64,000 nt of DNA from Mytilus californianus. Its lineage: Eukaryota; Mollusca; Bivalvia; Mytilida; Mytilidae. The translations under genes and the position numbers were made by a program. Positions 23,418-35,257 of the stretch are shown here, in pieces (within the stretch, counting starts at the first letter, position 1; each line of letters begins with the position of its first letter). Under the pieces are notes generated by a model. The model was given only the letters and a program-made list of their open reading frames with translations. It was not told the origin of the DNA and ran no database searches. Location: positions 53,060,318-53,124,317 of the forward strand of contig NW_026262593.1 of assembly GCF_021869535.1 (NCBI RefSeq), given 5' to 3'.

Positions 23418-25009
23418 TTGCGCTAACTTAAAATACACCTTAAATATTAAGAACGAATCTTCAGATTATAACATTATAAAGAATTTTATTTCATTTTTAA
23501 TGGTTTATTTTCATTTTCCCCGTGTTGTACCTTATAATCCGCAGGCAAACTTTATGATCAAGCTGACCATGTACTCACTTAACGAAATATTTATGAACAG
23601 TAGAATTATTACTATAAAAAGATCTTGAATAAAGTTCAACCAGATTAATGTTTTAAGTCATTGGATACACACGTCTTTCTTGTAGTGGGATTGAAAGCAT
23701 ATTTATTTGTGTCTTTAAGTGATATTTCGGGAGAGAAAACAAAACTAGTATTTATGCGTATATGTTAATGGATTATGTTTATTTTTCGTTTTTTAGTAAA
23801 TATGGGATGTAGAATCGTCTAAGAAAAATGAACTGGTACAACTAGAATAAATTTCCAGGTAAGTAACACTCTATTCTATGCTATTTAACTACCAATGGTG
23901 TGCTCGATTATAAGTCATATCGGAAACAAAATGCGATTCTATATTTCAAACCATTCTATTAGATGAAATAAAATTATACAAGAAAATAGTGTTTCATGCA
24001 TAAACCAACATTTTTTCTTTCCTTTCGCTCGTTACAACGAACACAAATTTTATAATAGAAAAACAAAGGATGTGGAGTATCTGTTATATATCTGTTATAT
24101 ATATCTATTATATTTGCCACTGGACATATAACAACAGTGAATTAATTTGATTATGTTACGCGTTTCTGTTGAAAATTGAATAAAAACCCGGCCAGTATTT
24201 AACACAAGCCTTATTCAAATGTTATCCATACCCCTTCAAATTCTATTCATTAGTACTTTATTCAAGTTATAACAAAGAATAATCAAATAAAATACCGAAT
24301 ACGCCAGTTTGACCATTTAAGTTTCTCGAACCATAATTTGTTTTTTTAAACCACAATATTATTGTAAAAAATATCTTTTTTTTCTGTTTTTAATGTGTAT
24401 ATCAAAATGCAACAAACGATTTTTGCTGTATAAAATCAAAAAATAACATTTCAAATTTCAAAGAAATGATATCTTAAATGGTAAAATTAAAAGCAAATCT
24501 TATATATGAATAAAGTGAAATATATCTTTCTTTTATTTTCATTATATTAAATAATGTTAATGTTTTCAATATTACAAAAGAATTCATTTGAGTTAACACA
24601 TTTAATATTTTGTAGATGCACAGAAGAGGAATAGCACTCAATGGAAAATATTCGTTTTTACCCGCTTAGATACTATCCGTGATAGAAGTTCAGCCAATAT
24701 TTTGCATCGGAAAACAAACTGTGGGTAATGTTGTTGAATTTTAGTGAATACGATACTACCGTATTATATAATGGAATTACGACTCGCAAATAAAAGCTGT
24801 TTGTTAAATAATGAGATATTTGGTGTTCATTGTATTACTAAGATCCCATTTTTTTAAACATCCAGTATCAGCCGTTTTAGCAAGTTTTCATCTTCATAGA
24901 TACCGCGTTACTTCCTTTAGGATTATTTCCATGGGTGAACACTTTTTAAGAAAATGCCCATGGAGATATACAAAGGGCAAACCGTCCGGATGAATGAAGA
25001 TGAACAATA
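23418..25009. other. Copy-3-specific insertion, AT-rich, no gene recognised
   Basis: About 1.6 kb absent from copies 1, 2 and 4. No frame above 60 codons is supported; the small frame at 24,811-24,993 has no recognised motif. It lies between the hairpin at 23.3 kb and a smaller related hairpin at 25.0 kb, so the whole may be one non-autonomous element. Confidence 0.45.
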
Positions 25010-25060
25010 GAAAATAACTCTCCATTCCTGAAAAATAATGGAGAGTTTGAACAAAAGATT
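25010..25060. repeat. Small foldback related to the 23.3 kb hairpin
   Basis: AACTCTCCATTCCTG and AATGGAGAGTT are inverted around a short loop, and the phrase ATAACTCTCCATTCCTG resembles ATAACTGTCCATTTCTG at 23,337. Confidence 0.6.
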
Positions 25061-26386
25061 TACGTCACAGGTGTATTTTAATTTCAATATAATCTTTCTT
25101 TTGTGCTTGAACAGTATTGTAATATATGTGTTGACGTTAACCGATTTACCGAATAAACTCTAAATGTTGCTTAAAATCAATATCTATCGACGAGAACAAG
25201 CGATCAATCATTTAGGTGTCTTCAATACACTTAAACAACATTTTCTATAGTGTCCACGAGGACACTTATGGTGATCATTTCACCTATGATGTACTACAGT
25301 TATCATGGCGGATTTATTCGTCGAATAACTTCTCCAATGTGTGCTAATTTAAATATTAGTTTCTTCTTTTTTTAAGGGGGATCGGTCAGTTTGTTTGTTA
25401 AAATTGGTATGTAGTCATTGAGTGTTGGATGTGTACTGATAGCTATTTTAGTCTTAGACACGTGATTTTTATTAGTTATTATTGGCTTAAAACTAGCTTT
25501 CAGTAACTTCGAGTACACTCAGAAATTTACTTTGGGTCGTTTGTGTTTTATTAGGGTTTTTATGTGCTTTGTATCGATCATACCACATCTTCTTATTTTC
25601 ATTCAAATTATTTAATTTGTATAAATACGTAATTTCCTGCAAAGTTAAATAACATATATATATTGGTGTTATTCTTGATTGTCTTTATGTTTGTAATGTT
25701 TCTGTATTGACAGTTTGATTGTCGTTATTGTTAGATTTCTTTGCCAGTAATAAAATGAGTTGTTGATATTAACCCGCTACTGTAGAGTGATTGGCTCCTT
25801 GTAACGATTACCGCTCAAAATCTTTGATAGGACCGTCTAGAACTTACATAATGATTTCCCCTCCTTGTTGAAAGCCTCACTGTGAGTTTGAAATGAAGTA
25901 CATAAATGCTTTGTTCCTTTTCAATTGTTTGTGTCATGCATGAATATAACAGCCGTTCTTTTGTTCTACGTATTGTAAAATTAATCTATATGCGGCTTAA
26001 TCTAACCTCCTATGTATTTCAAGGAATATCATTGGTTAAAAGCAAACACGTTGGGACCCTGTACATTTAAAATAGGGTAAGTGGTCGTGTTTTATTTGAA
26101 TAAACGGTTTGTAGCAGTGTTACGTACCTTTATGAAAGCAACTTGACGTTGAAGAAAAATCTAAAACGTTTCACTAAAACAATAGATAAAGAAGATGATG
26201 ATGAATGACTGAAAATAAATGCAGAAAACACATTAAACATAACAACTTGGCATTGTTTAAATTTTTATTTTTTTTGTATATACCAGTGTAAGTAGGTTCT
26301 TGATATTGAAGACTTGATCACTTTGATAGGCCACTTGTCTAAATGCCACATGTTCATAATGTTAAGATAGTCGGTAAGATAAATTC

Positions 26387-26585
26387 GTTACACAGTGTGC
26401 TAATGACCTTATACGATATAGATTACGTAAAATCACTGTTCATTTTCAGGGATTATATATAATCACTAATGATTTAAGTGATTATGCAAAATCCTGAAAA
26501 ATCAGGGATTCTACATTATTCCTTGTTATACAAATTCACTATAATATATATATGGGATCAGTAAATTCCATATGGGGTTCGAGCT

Positions 26586-26625
<40 letters not shown>

Positions 26626-26679
26626 TAAAATATACTGACCCAATATATATCTTATTAGGTCACTAGCACGCTGTGTAAC
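26387..26679. repeat. Foldback element with microsatellite loop
   Basis: Outer arms GTTACACAGTGTGCTAATGA and TCACTAGCACGCTGTGTAAC are inverted. Inner arms GGATCAGTAAATTCCATATG and CATATAAAATATACTGACCC pair around a loop that contains (CT)16. The left arm is interrupted at about 26,430-26,550 by another small foldback element (AATCACT...AGTGATT). The equivalent in copy 4 (35,120-35,257) has neither the interruption nor the microsatellite. Confidence 0.8.
26589..26620. repeat. (CT)16 microsatellite
   Basis: Uninterrupted CT dinucleotides in the loop of the foldback. In copy 4 the same position reads only GCTTCGCTCTCATCC, so the tract expanded in copy 3. Confidence 0.97.
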
Positions 26680-27244
26680 TAATAAAATTCAGTGAACTAT
26701 ATACCGTGATGTCGATAAGTTCAACAGACTATACAACACAATTTGTTTGATTGTTGGCTGCTTTACGTCAATTAGGTACCTCATTCACTTTTAGAAAAGG
26801 AACGAATGAATTGATGATAATTTTAGTAGAGATAAATAAAGAGTTAAAGTTTACCAAAAATAAACAAATCATAGGAAGACTAACATGTTGGACAAAGAAA
26901 AACAAAAATACAAACAATCCACAATATCCTACGCACCAAAACACGGACAACAATAAAAACCCGGAAAATAGTTTTCAATTCCTGCAACTGTTATCGACAC
27001 CTGTTGCATTACTTATAATAAGGAATGAAAAGTATAAAAGGCAGTACTATTCCATAGCGAATTGGTATTTCTAGTATAACACTAATGCTTAACCTAAGTA
27101 AAAACAAATCGATGAATTTAAAATTTCTTTATTTTGCGCAGTTTACATGTCAAAAAATGAATAAACCAGTGCGACCATTACCGACAGAAAAAACTGACAC
27201 AATTCGGGAATAGCCGGACAGTTTTGACTTGAACTAAACAAAAA

Positions 27245-27451
27245 TTAATCGGTAATGTCAGACACATGTTTGGCTTTTTGAATCTTTATTTTGGAGTGTG
27301 TCTCATATATTTGCTTTAAAATATATCTTGAGGTAAGGCCTTGTTTCATATATAATATCACAGCTGACTTTCTGTCCAGTTCTATAAGAAAATTGATGGG
27401 AATGTGATGTACTGAATGTAGATACATGACTTTGGCATATTTGTTGCATTT
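27245..27451 (-). pseudogene. Exon-like frame, unit copy 3, fused by deletion
   Basis: Acceptor TTTCTCATTACAG, then AAATGCAACAAATATGCC. The frame follows the other copies (KVMYLHSVHHIPINFLIELD) but a deletion after GGACAG joins it to downstream sequence (AVILYMKQGLTSRYILKQIY...), ending at a stop at 27,245. An AATAAA follows at 27,128-27,133. Confidence 0.3.
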
Positions 27452-27571
27452 CTGTAATGAGAAATGAAATGTAACGATGAAATATTTGGTAAAGTAGCCA
27501 TAACAATTGATAAGTTAACATGAATCACTTAAACGAATATTAAAAATGCAGGAAAAGCACTTCAACAGATT

Positions 27572-27770
27572 CGGGGCTGAGTGCTTTCAACTACCGTATC
27601 ACTACCTTGTCATTACTTAGTCTTAATTGACTTGGAATGTCAGTTTTCCTGCCAAAGGTCAATGGTTCTCTCCGGGCACTGCGGTTTCCTCCACCACAAA
27701 AAAAACCCCACGAAATTGAAATAAGAGCTGTAAGTGGCGCAAAACACCATAAAATCAATCCATCAGTCAC
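27572..27770 (+). repeat. SINE-A in copy 3
   Basis: Head partly lost, body with GTTCTCTCCGGGCACTGCGG, tail AAATCAATCCATCAGTCAC. Positional equivalent of the SINEs at 13,563 and 19,994. Confidence 0.87.
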
Positions 27771-28339
27771 ATTCGTCCCTTGTCTGGGTGAATAGCTCAC
27801 TTATCAAAGTTAATAAGAACAAAGATTGTTGATATTAGAATTTCTAAACTGGTGGAGTTGCGCTCATAACACTCTTCTCTGAATTATTCCAAAAACAATG
27901 GACAAATGATTTGAGTGAAAATTACCTGCATTTATATTATAAATTGCCATACAAAATCTCAAGAGTATATACACTGACAGTGTATTATAGAATTGCTTTC
28001 CAATGAAATGCACTAATCATAGAAGTAAATGAAACCCAATTGTACCGATACCAAATTGCTGTACTGATGGAAAAAACACAGTTTGCGTGAAGAACAATTC
28101 AAGTTGATATGGTTTCAATGCAAATAACTTGTATTTTAATGATACGATGTCAGTCCACATCTAGGGCGGTCGAACACTTTGACAGTATCTTATACAATAG
28201 ATTCTGAAAGAAATTCCATAACTAGATCTGATTTAACTGCCTTGTCAAAGACATGAAGCACTGATTTTTTTTTTCAAATAAAATATATAGAGATGAACAA
28301 GAATTGATGAAAACAAATGTTTATCTCCTAGGCATAAAA

Positions 28340-28440
28340 TGGGCTTCGGTGGCCGAGTGGTCAAAGTTGTCCATCTGCTGGAAATCTGATATATACAATA
28401 ATGCTGAAAATGGCGTTAAACACCAACAATAAATCGATCA
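28340..28440 (+). repeat. Second SINE-A in copy 3, internally deleted
   Basis: Clear head GGGCTTCGGTGGCCGAGTGG joined after CCATCTGCTG directly to the 3' end (GCTGAAAATGGCGTTAAACA and AATAAATCGATC); the B-box region and most of the body are deleted. Confidence 0.85.
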
Positions 28441-28449
28441 TCCTAGGCA

Positions 28450-29160
28450 GGTCAGCGGGTTAAAATTGTAAACAAGAATCAATTTGCACCCTTTAAAATT
28501 ATTATATGTGAAATTAGTCTAGAAAATGTAATCGTCACACATTGGGGCAAAAGATTATAATGGTATATCACAGAGAACGAGACCGTAACAACTATGTCAC
28601 TGGGACTTTGATATGAGGAACGGCGAATAAAAGCGGTGTTATTTTTTTTACTGTTGGTTTGTTTCATGTACGCATAGTGATTTTGTGTCATAATTCTTAC
28701 ACCATATCCTTTAGTTCTTTTGCGTCATATTTAACATGTTAATTTCTTTCTAAGAATGTAAACACACCATCTAAAATTTTATTTGACATGCAGCCACCTA
28801 CATTAACTTTTGACGGGGTTTTGTTTAATATCTAGTAGAATTGTCAATCATCTTGTAGGGAAAACTTCACACAATATGCACGTAATATAACCCGTACATT
28901 AACCCATTGCGGGTTCCGTAGGTGACCTGTTGCAAGGCAAACAATTTTTTACACAAGTGCAAAAGAAAGTCGAAAGAGAGCAGAAGGATATTTTAACTCA
29001 AATGTCGATGACTAACTGAAAAAGCCATGTCTAGAAAATGAAAATACAAACAGAAAAATAAAGACTGAGCAACACAAACCCCACCAATACAAATTATGAT
29101 TGATAATGAGACAAATATCGATCAACGTTCAAATGACGTTAATAAACAGTACATGTGGAG
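28450..29160. other. Unit sequence shared with copy 4, no gene
   Basis: Matches 37,800-38,120 and 39,640-40,200, for example AATGTAATCGTCACAC, CTTGTAGGGAAAA and GTGATATAACCCGTA-type phrases. No supported frame. Confidence 0.6.
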
Positions 29161-29366
29161 CAGGATCTGCTTACCCTTCCGGAGCACCTGAGATCACCCC
29201 AAGTTTTTGGTGGGGTTCGTGTTGCTTAGTCTTTAGTTTTCTATGTTGTGTCATCTGTACTATTATTTGCCTGTTTGTCTTTTTTTTTTTGGCCATGGCG
29301 TTGTCAGTTTGTTTTCGATCTATGAGTTTGACTGTCCCTCTGGTATCTTTCGTCCCTCTTTTAAAA
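29161..29366 (+). repeat. R2 insertion in copy 3
   Basis: Begins CAGGATCTGCTTACCCTTCC, contains TTTTGGCCATGGCGTTGTCA, ends GTCCCTCTTTTAAAA. Frames on both strands come from the repeat. Confidence 0.87.
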
Positions 29367-30106
29367 ACTAGAAGTACATACTCAGTGGTGTAGGAGTAGA
29401 CTTGTTGCGAAAGGAAAAGCAAATTCTGCACCACATATGGCACCCGTCGTGTTGCTTATGTTAGTACACATTCGGAGATAACATTTATTCGGTGATGCCA
29501 CATCCGAGAAAAAGAGGACGGTATTATGGTTACGACAATTGGAATGTATCCGTCTTCATCTGTGAAACAGATACTGCTTAACGTGAAAAACCCTATTTTT
29601 CTAGTGGCAGTAACATTTTCAATCCACTATTGATGTCACAATTTTAATGTGGATTTGATCACATTTGGATTCGCAATAAACATCCAATACTACACACAGG
29701 ACGTTGAACATCAATCAAATCAAATGTCATTTTAAAACACACTTTTGTCATATTCAAATTACTGTTTACGTCACAGCTTAATGTTGGGTCCTCATCGCGG
29801 TCCGTTGATTTAATTAAAACAAATCCAATGGTTGGGAAGTAAAACAAAATATACGTTTAAGAATTAATGTTAAATTGCAAAATAAAATCAAATATTCGTA
29901 CATTATAAGAAAATATCAAATGTATTTGTACTCACTAAGAAATAGGAGAAAAGCTCTGCGAGCCTCGCTTTTCTCTCTGTTTTTAAAGCTCGTACAAATA
30001 AATTTTATATTTTCCTACAATTTAAGAATATTGTGTTGTTCTACTTGTCGTTAATTTTAACCCTAGAGTAGACACGCTTATTCTGTCGTTAGTCAACTTC
30101 ATTCAG

Positions 30107-30301
30107 GTGTATTCAATTTTAATAAAAAATAAAAAAATGTCCGATATAGCTGCTGAAGCAAAGGAAAAAACGTGTTTTCCTGGTCAAAGAGAGAGACATT
30201 TTAGAGGTTTTAATTCACTAGAAAGGAATTTCAGCAATGAGCAGCACCACAGATTTGGAAGTAACTCCATACATTTTTTAGGGGATGAATTAAGACAATA
30301 A
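30107..30301 (+). CDS. Small unrecognised frame in a copy-3-only insertion
   Basis: From the internal ATG at 30,137 it reads MSDIAAEAKEKTCFPGQRER and continues for 54 residues, ending GDELRQ before TAA at about 30,299. Composition is charged and soluble, unlike the hydrophobic repeat-derived frames around it. The insertion (about 30,110-30,415) begins with an A-rich stretch and interrupts sequence continuous in copy 1 near 14,405. A captured fragment of a host transcript is possible, but no domain is recognised. Confidence 0.25.
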   Translation: MYSILIKNKKMSDIAAEAKEKTCFPGQRERHFRGFNSLERNFSNEQHHRFGSNSIHFLGDELRQ

Positions 30302-30506
30302 CATTCGGATCATCGATCTGTTTCAGGGAACTGGATTTGTCACGAAAAAAGATTTATTGCCCGTACCATACTTCTGTCAATTTAAATCCAACATACGACG
30401 ACACGACAGAGTCTGATTTCCTTAAACATAAGGAATGGTAGTGGGAGCAAATCGTATCACTCAAAATCAGTACATGCACGAAAAAACACACAAAAAGCAA
30501 AGGAAT

Positions 30507-30590
30507 AATTGTGTGAGTTGTCTTCTCTATGCAGACAATATTGATATTATGTCGCACAGCTTCGAACGACTCCATATTCACAAAAGTGAA
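30507..30590 (+). pseudogene. Possible LINE RT relic in copy 3
   Basis: NCVSCLLYADNIDIMSHSFE in one frame, the counterpart of 14,643-14,720, with the second catalytic aspartate replaced by asparagine. Confidence 0.28.
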
Positions 30591-30896
30591 TGGAGTAAAA
30601 TTTCATACTAGTAAGGTGAAAATAAGGATTTGTGGTATGATTGATAATGAGACAAATATCGATCAACGTTCAAATGACGTTGATAAATCAGTTAAATACT
30701 AGAAGTACATACGCAGTGGTGTAGGAGTAGACTTGTATGTAATGAACATGATAAAAGCCTTTCAGGCAGTAAGTGACTTTCGATTCAATTTTGATGAGAT
30801 GACACTTGTCTCAAAATACAGATACCACAGCTTACAATCTTCTATCAATAGTTTGTAAATGTGTTTTCTTTCTCCTATTTTGATAACAGTTATTTA

Positions 30897-31103
30897 CTGT
30901 AAATTCAGAAATTATTGCGAGGTTTTTATTAATGCGAATAATGCGACTGGTTGAGTAACGCAATAATAAGAACCCGCATTCCGAAATCTTATACACATAT
31001 CTTTATGCAGATGATTCTGAATTCACAATAATTAATCTCGCATTTTTGTCTCTTCCTCTAAAATCGCAATAATAAATGCACGCAATAATTTCTGAATTTA
31101 CAG
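30897..31103. mobile_element. MITE, 207 bp, with TA target duplication
   Basis: Terminal inverted repeats CTGTAAATTCAGAAATTATT and AATAATTTCTGAATTTACAG, flanked by TA on both sides (30,895-30,896 and 31,104-31,105). Copies 1 and 2 have the empty site ACAGTAATTTATTTGATTTC, so the boundaries and the TA duplication are directly visible. TA duplication fits Tc1/mariner-type mobilisation. No coding capacity. Confidence 0.93.
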
Positions 31104-33955
31104 TAATTGATTTCACAATTTCATTGTCAATGATTCAAAATTGTCTAACATTATTTAAAAAGGTGAATCGAAGGCATGCGTTTCGTTGACTCTCTGGTTA
31201 TTTTGTATTTGTAAACTTAGTCTTGTGGTAATATGTGGTAATTCATGTTGCACTATAATGAATAATTTCTCTTCTTCTAAAGTGAGCGAATATTTCCAAT
31301 GAGTCATGAAGACAAGCCCCTATAATTAAAGACAATTGTCATTTTATTCAATATAATATTTCCAAATTTTCTCGTACGTTTAATACTTCATCCAGTTATA
31401 TTCACTCAACGTATTCAAATTGAAAATACTTTTTTTTTAATCTGCTTTGATTAAAGTTTGTAAGTCTCAAAAACCAAAATCAAATCTATGTAAATATGAT
31501 TATTTAATTTGTGTAAAAGTAAACATTTGCGTTTAGAAATCAATACATTTGCGCGCAGGATTTTGGTACATTTGCACCATTTTATCATTTGATGTAAGCG
31601 GTTTTAATAGAACGGTAGCTACATGTGTACAGTTTATCAGGAATATGAACATAATAATTATCTACTATCTATAAATTTCGGCGGAGGACAATGGGGACCA
31701 CCACTTCAACCACCACTTCAACCACTTTTTAACAAAAACAATTAATTGCAAATAAATAATGAAAATGCAGGAGTATACTCTCTGACTTGCTTCTAGACTA
31801 TTGCTTACATTCACTTTATTTGAACTTTGGTGGATAATTGTCTCATTGGCAATCAAACCTCATCTCCTTATTTTTATATAGAAAACTATTTTTGTTTCTT
31901 CTTTTTTTTTCTTTTTTTTTTGTCACGGTTATACGTTTGCCCCCACCAATTTAATATTTGTTTAGTCTCAAATGTAATGCGTTTTTAACTTCGACGTATG
32001 AATTTTGATTTTCCTTTTGGAATATTCAGCCTCGTTTTTTTTGTTTTTGTTTTTTTTTTTTTTTTATTATTATTATTGTAAAACGCTTTTGTCTTTTAAT
32101 TGGTCCGTTACTCTATATAACTTACGTGTACTTAAGCATGGACTGTGGGGATAACAACCACTTATTATATAGGTGAAAAATAAATTGAAAACTTATTTTA
32201 TTCCTTTTTTTGTAAGAAAGGGGTAAAAATCTCTTACCAAGAAAAATGAGGTATATGTTTTCAGTTTATTATTATTTTCCTGACCTCAACGTTAATATCC
32301 AGCTACAAAGCAGAAAGATGTGTTAATCAAATAAGTTACTGCTACGTCATTGCGTGATTTAGGAGAGGGATGGCGCCTTAAAACATGTTTACCGACACCA
32401 CATTCTGTTTGTGCTTGTCCAAAGTCAGGAGGAGCCTGTAATTTTGTAATTGTCATTGGTTCATGTCTGTCATATATGTTTATCGTAAATTGTTTTGTTA
32501 TAAATTAGGACGTTAGTTTTTTCAATGGACTCGTTTCACATTGTTCATGTCGAGGCTTTTTATTACCGATTATACGGTATGGGTTATACTCATTGTTGAA
32601 GGCCGTTCGGTTGCCTATATTTGCTTACATCCACTTGATTCAATCTTTGGTGGACAGTTGTCTCATCGGCAATCATACCATATCTCCTTATTTTTTAAAT
32701 TTATCATTATAAATAAAAGCAACAGTAGTACACCGCTCTTCAATAGTCATAATTCGATTAAGCAAAAACAAATCCGGGTAACAAACTATGTCTATCTATG
32801 ATATATTTACTAGTGTATAAATAAACAACAACTTCCGGTATGAATATAATATATAGTGTTCCCAAGAGCTGATAAGCTGTGTACAAAGTACAAATACTCA
32901 AATATTTTCAATAATGTAACGATGTTTCATACCTTTTTGATAGTAGACTTTCTTTGATATAGTATTTTTTTTAATTATTGTAATATGCTTTGAAATAGCC
33001 TTAAGTAACTGTGAGTACCCTCAGATCGAAACTTTGTTATTTTAGTGTTTTTATGAGTTGTGTTTTGTGCTTTGTATCTGATTAGTCAGGTTCTTTGTTA
33101 TCTGAGACTATAATTGATCTTTTGTTGTGATGGTACACCACTGTCCACGAGAAGGTGGACACTGTAATGCAGTGGTTTTTGTTTGCTGTTATATATCATA
33201 TATGTTTTTTCGTTTATTGTTTTGCACATGAATCAGACCGTTGGTTTTCACGTGAAGAATGTTTTACATTTGTTCATTGTTACACTGACAAGCGATACTG
33301 AATACTTTTACTATCTCTAATGTTTAATTGTTTGAGGTACACGTAAATTCATATACTTGACTTCCTCGTCATCTTCACAGCGATAGTAACCCATCTGAAA
33401 TTGATGCATTATATTTACAATGTTCCGAGGGTTAACACCTACAATGTTGACGTTACATACTTGTGTGTTGTTTGTTTTGTTGTACTATTGTGATAGTTAT
33501 ACAAATTTCTTTTAACAAATAAATATCTAATAATTATATCGGTCAACATGTAAATCGAGTAAACGTCTTATGAGTTAGCAACATACAATGTCGGTAAGAA
33601 TCCCTGTCGATACCATATAGAGTGCTAGTGATAATGATTTCCGTTCTTCTGTTTCCTTGATGACATAAATACCCATTGTCTTCCGAATATAACGAGGAGA
33701 ACAAAATTGAATATGTTTCATAAATTCCACGTGTTCTGATCTATACCCTCGTACGTTTCCCTTTATATAACCTTTCTTTGGTGTTTGAACAATATTGTAA
33801 TTAATATGTGTTGATGTTAACCGAATAACCGATTAACTCTATAAAATGTTACTTGAAATCAATATCAAGCGACGAGAACATGCAATCGATCATTTTTGGT
33901 ATCTTCAATACACTTAACAGCAATTTTTATAGTGTTCACGGTGATGCATATGCTG

Positions 33956-34062
33956 ATCACTTCACTAGACTGGTTCCCTGCTTTTATCTCTTTGGCTCTG
34001 ACAGGATTCTTCCTTGCAACATACGGGTATCTGAGTCACACTTGTTGTCCTAATCACTTCAC
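33956..34062. repeat. 97-bp copy-4-specific segment between 10-bp direct repeats
   Basis: ATCACTTCAC occurs at 33,956-33,965 and 34,053-34,062. The 97 bp from 33,966 to 34,062 are absent from copies 1-3, which have one such site. The segment is less AT-rich than its surroundings. Either an insertion with a 10-bp target duplication or an ancestral segment deleted between the repeats in the other copies. Two overlapping frames (33,853-34,053 and 33,896-34,174) pass through it; one is hydrophobic and membrane-like, but neither is maintained in the other copies. Confidence 0.7.
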
Positions 34063-35119
34063 AAGATGTACTACAGTTATCATGGCGTGTTTATTCTTCG
34101 AACTACTTCTCCCATGTGTGCTAATTTTCATATTTGTTTCTTTTTTTAAAGGGGTCGGTCAGTTTGTTTATTGAAATTGGTATGTAGTCCATTGGATGTT
34201 GGATTTGTTTTGATTACTATTTTAGTCTTCGACACGTGATTTTGTTATTAGTTGTTATTGGCTTTCTGTAAAATCGAGTATTCTCAGAACTGTACTTTGT
34301 GTCTTTTGTGTTTTTATTCGGGTTTTTATCTGATTTGTATCTATCATACCAAATCTTCTTATTTAGATTCAAATTATTTGTATAAATATGTAATTTCCTG
34401 ACAAATTAAATAGCATATTCATTGGTGTTACTCTTGATTGTCGTAATAATTGTAATGATTCTGTATTTACAGTGCGATTGTCGGGAAAGTTCTTGTTAGA
34501 TTTCCTTGCCAGTTATAAAATGATATGTTGATATTAACCTGTAACTGTAGCCTGATTGGCTCCTTGTCAAAATCGTTGATATACCTGTCTAGACCTTACT
34601 GTATTGTTTCCCTCCTTTTTGAATGCGTTACTGTGAGATTGAGATGAAGAACATAAATTAAAGATATGTTTCTTTTCATTTGTTCGTATCATGCATGAAT
34701 TGATATATCATAGCCGTATTTTTGATCTACGTATTGTATGATTAATCTATATGCAGCTTTATCTTACCTCCTATTTATTTCTAGGAATGTCATTGGTTAA
34801 ACGCAATACGTGGAGACTCTGTATATTTAATATGGGGTTAGTGGGCGTGTTTTATTTTAATATATGTACACTTAACAGCAGTGTTACGTCCCTTTATAAA
34901 GCAATACATCCGAAACGTTTCGCTCAAACAACAGATGAAGAAATTGATGTTGGACGACTCAAAATAAATGCAGAAAACACATTAAAGCTAATAACTAGTT
35001 ATTATTTACTTTTTTTTGTATAGACCAATGGAAGTAGGTTCATAATATTGAAGACGTGACCACTTTAATAGGCTACTGGTCTAAATGCCACATGTTAATA
35101 TAGTCGGTAAGATAAATTC

Positions 35120-35257
35120 GTTACACAGTTTGCTAGTGACCTAATACGATATATATGGGGTCATTAATTCCATAGGGAGTTCGAGCTTCGCTCTCATCCT
35201 ATATGAAATTTACTGACCCATTATATATCGTATTAGGTCACTAACACAACGTGTAAC
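35120..35257. repeat. Foldback element, uninterrupted copy
   Basis: Arms GTTACACAGTTTGCTAGTGA and TCACTAACACAACGTGTAAC, then TAATACGATATATATGGGGT against the reverse complement near 35,215, with loop GGAGTTCGAGCTTCGCTC. About 55-bp arms. Reference structure for 18,700-18,775 and 26,387-26,679. Confidence 0.9.

Larger units (their letters stand above)
23067..33537. repeat. Long tandem unit, copy 3
   Basis: Starts at anchor ATCGGTCAACATGTACATCG. Shared blocks: TATAGTGTCCACGAGGACAC (25,248), terminal-exon block (27,128-27,451), GGGCGGTCGAAC (28,164), AGAAGTACATACGCAGTGG (30,702), GAGTCATGAAGACAAG (31,301) and the ACTGTGAGTACCCTC block (33,007). It has grown by large private insertions at about 23,300-25,060, 26,430-26,550, about 300 bp at 30,110-30,415, and 30,897-31,103. 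Sequence at 28,450-29,640 has partners in copy 4 (37,800-38,120 and 39,640-40,800). Confidence 0.86.

Noticed and set aside
33896..34174. Multi-pass membrane protein frame
   Set aside because: Runs across the 97-bp copy-specific segment, is absent in copies 1-3 and overlaps another frame equally open.
34751..35023. 90-codon frame containing SLYKAIHPKRFAQTTDEEID
   Set aside because: The equivalent in copy 3 has a stop and a length change that is not a multiple of three, so no coding constraint is visible; kept only as a curiosity.
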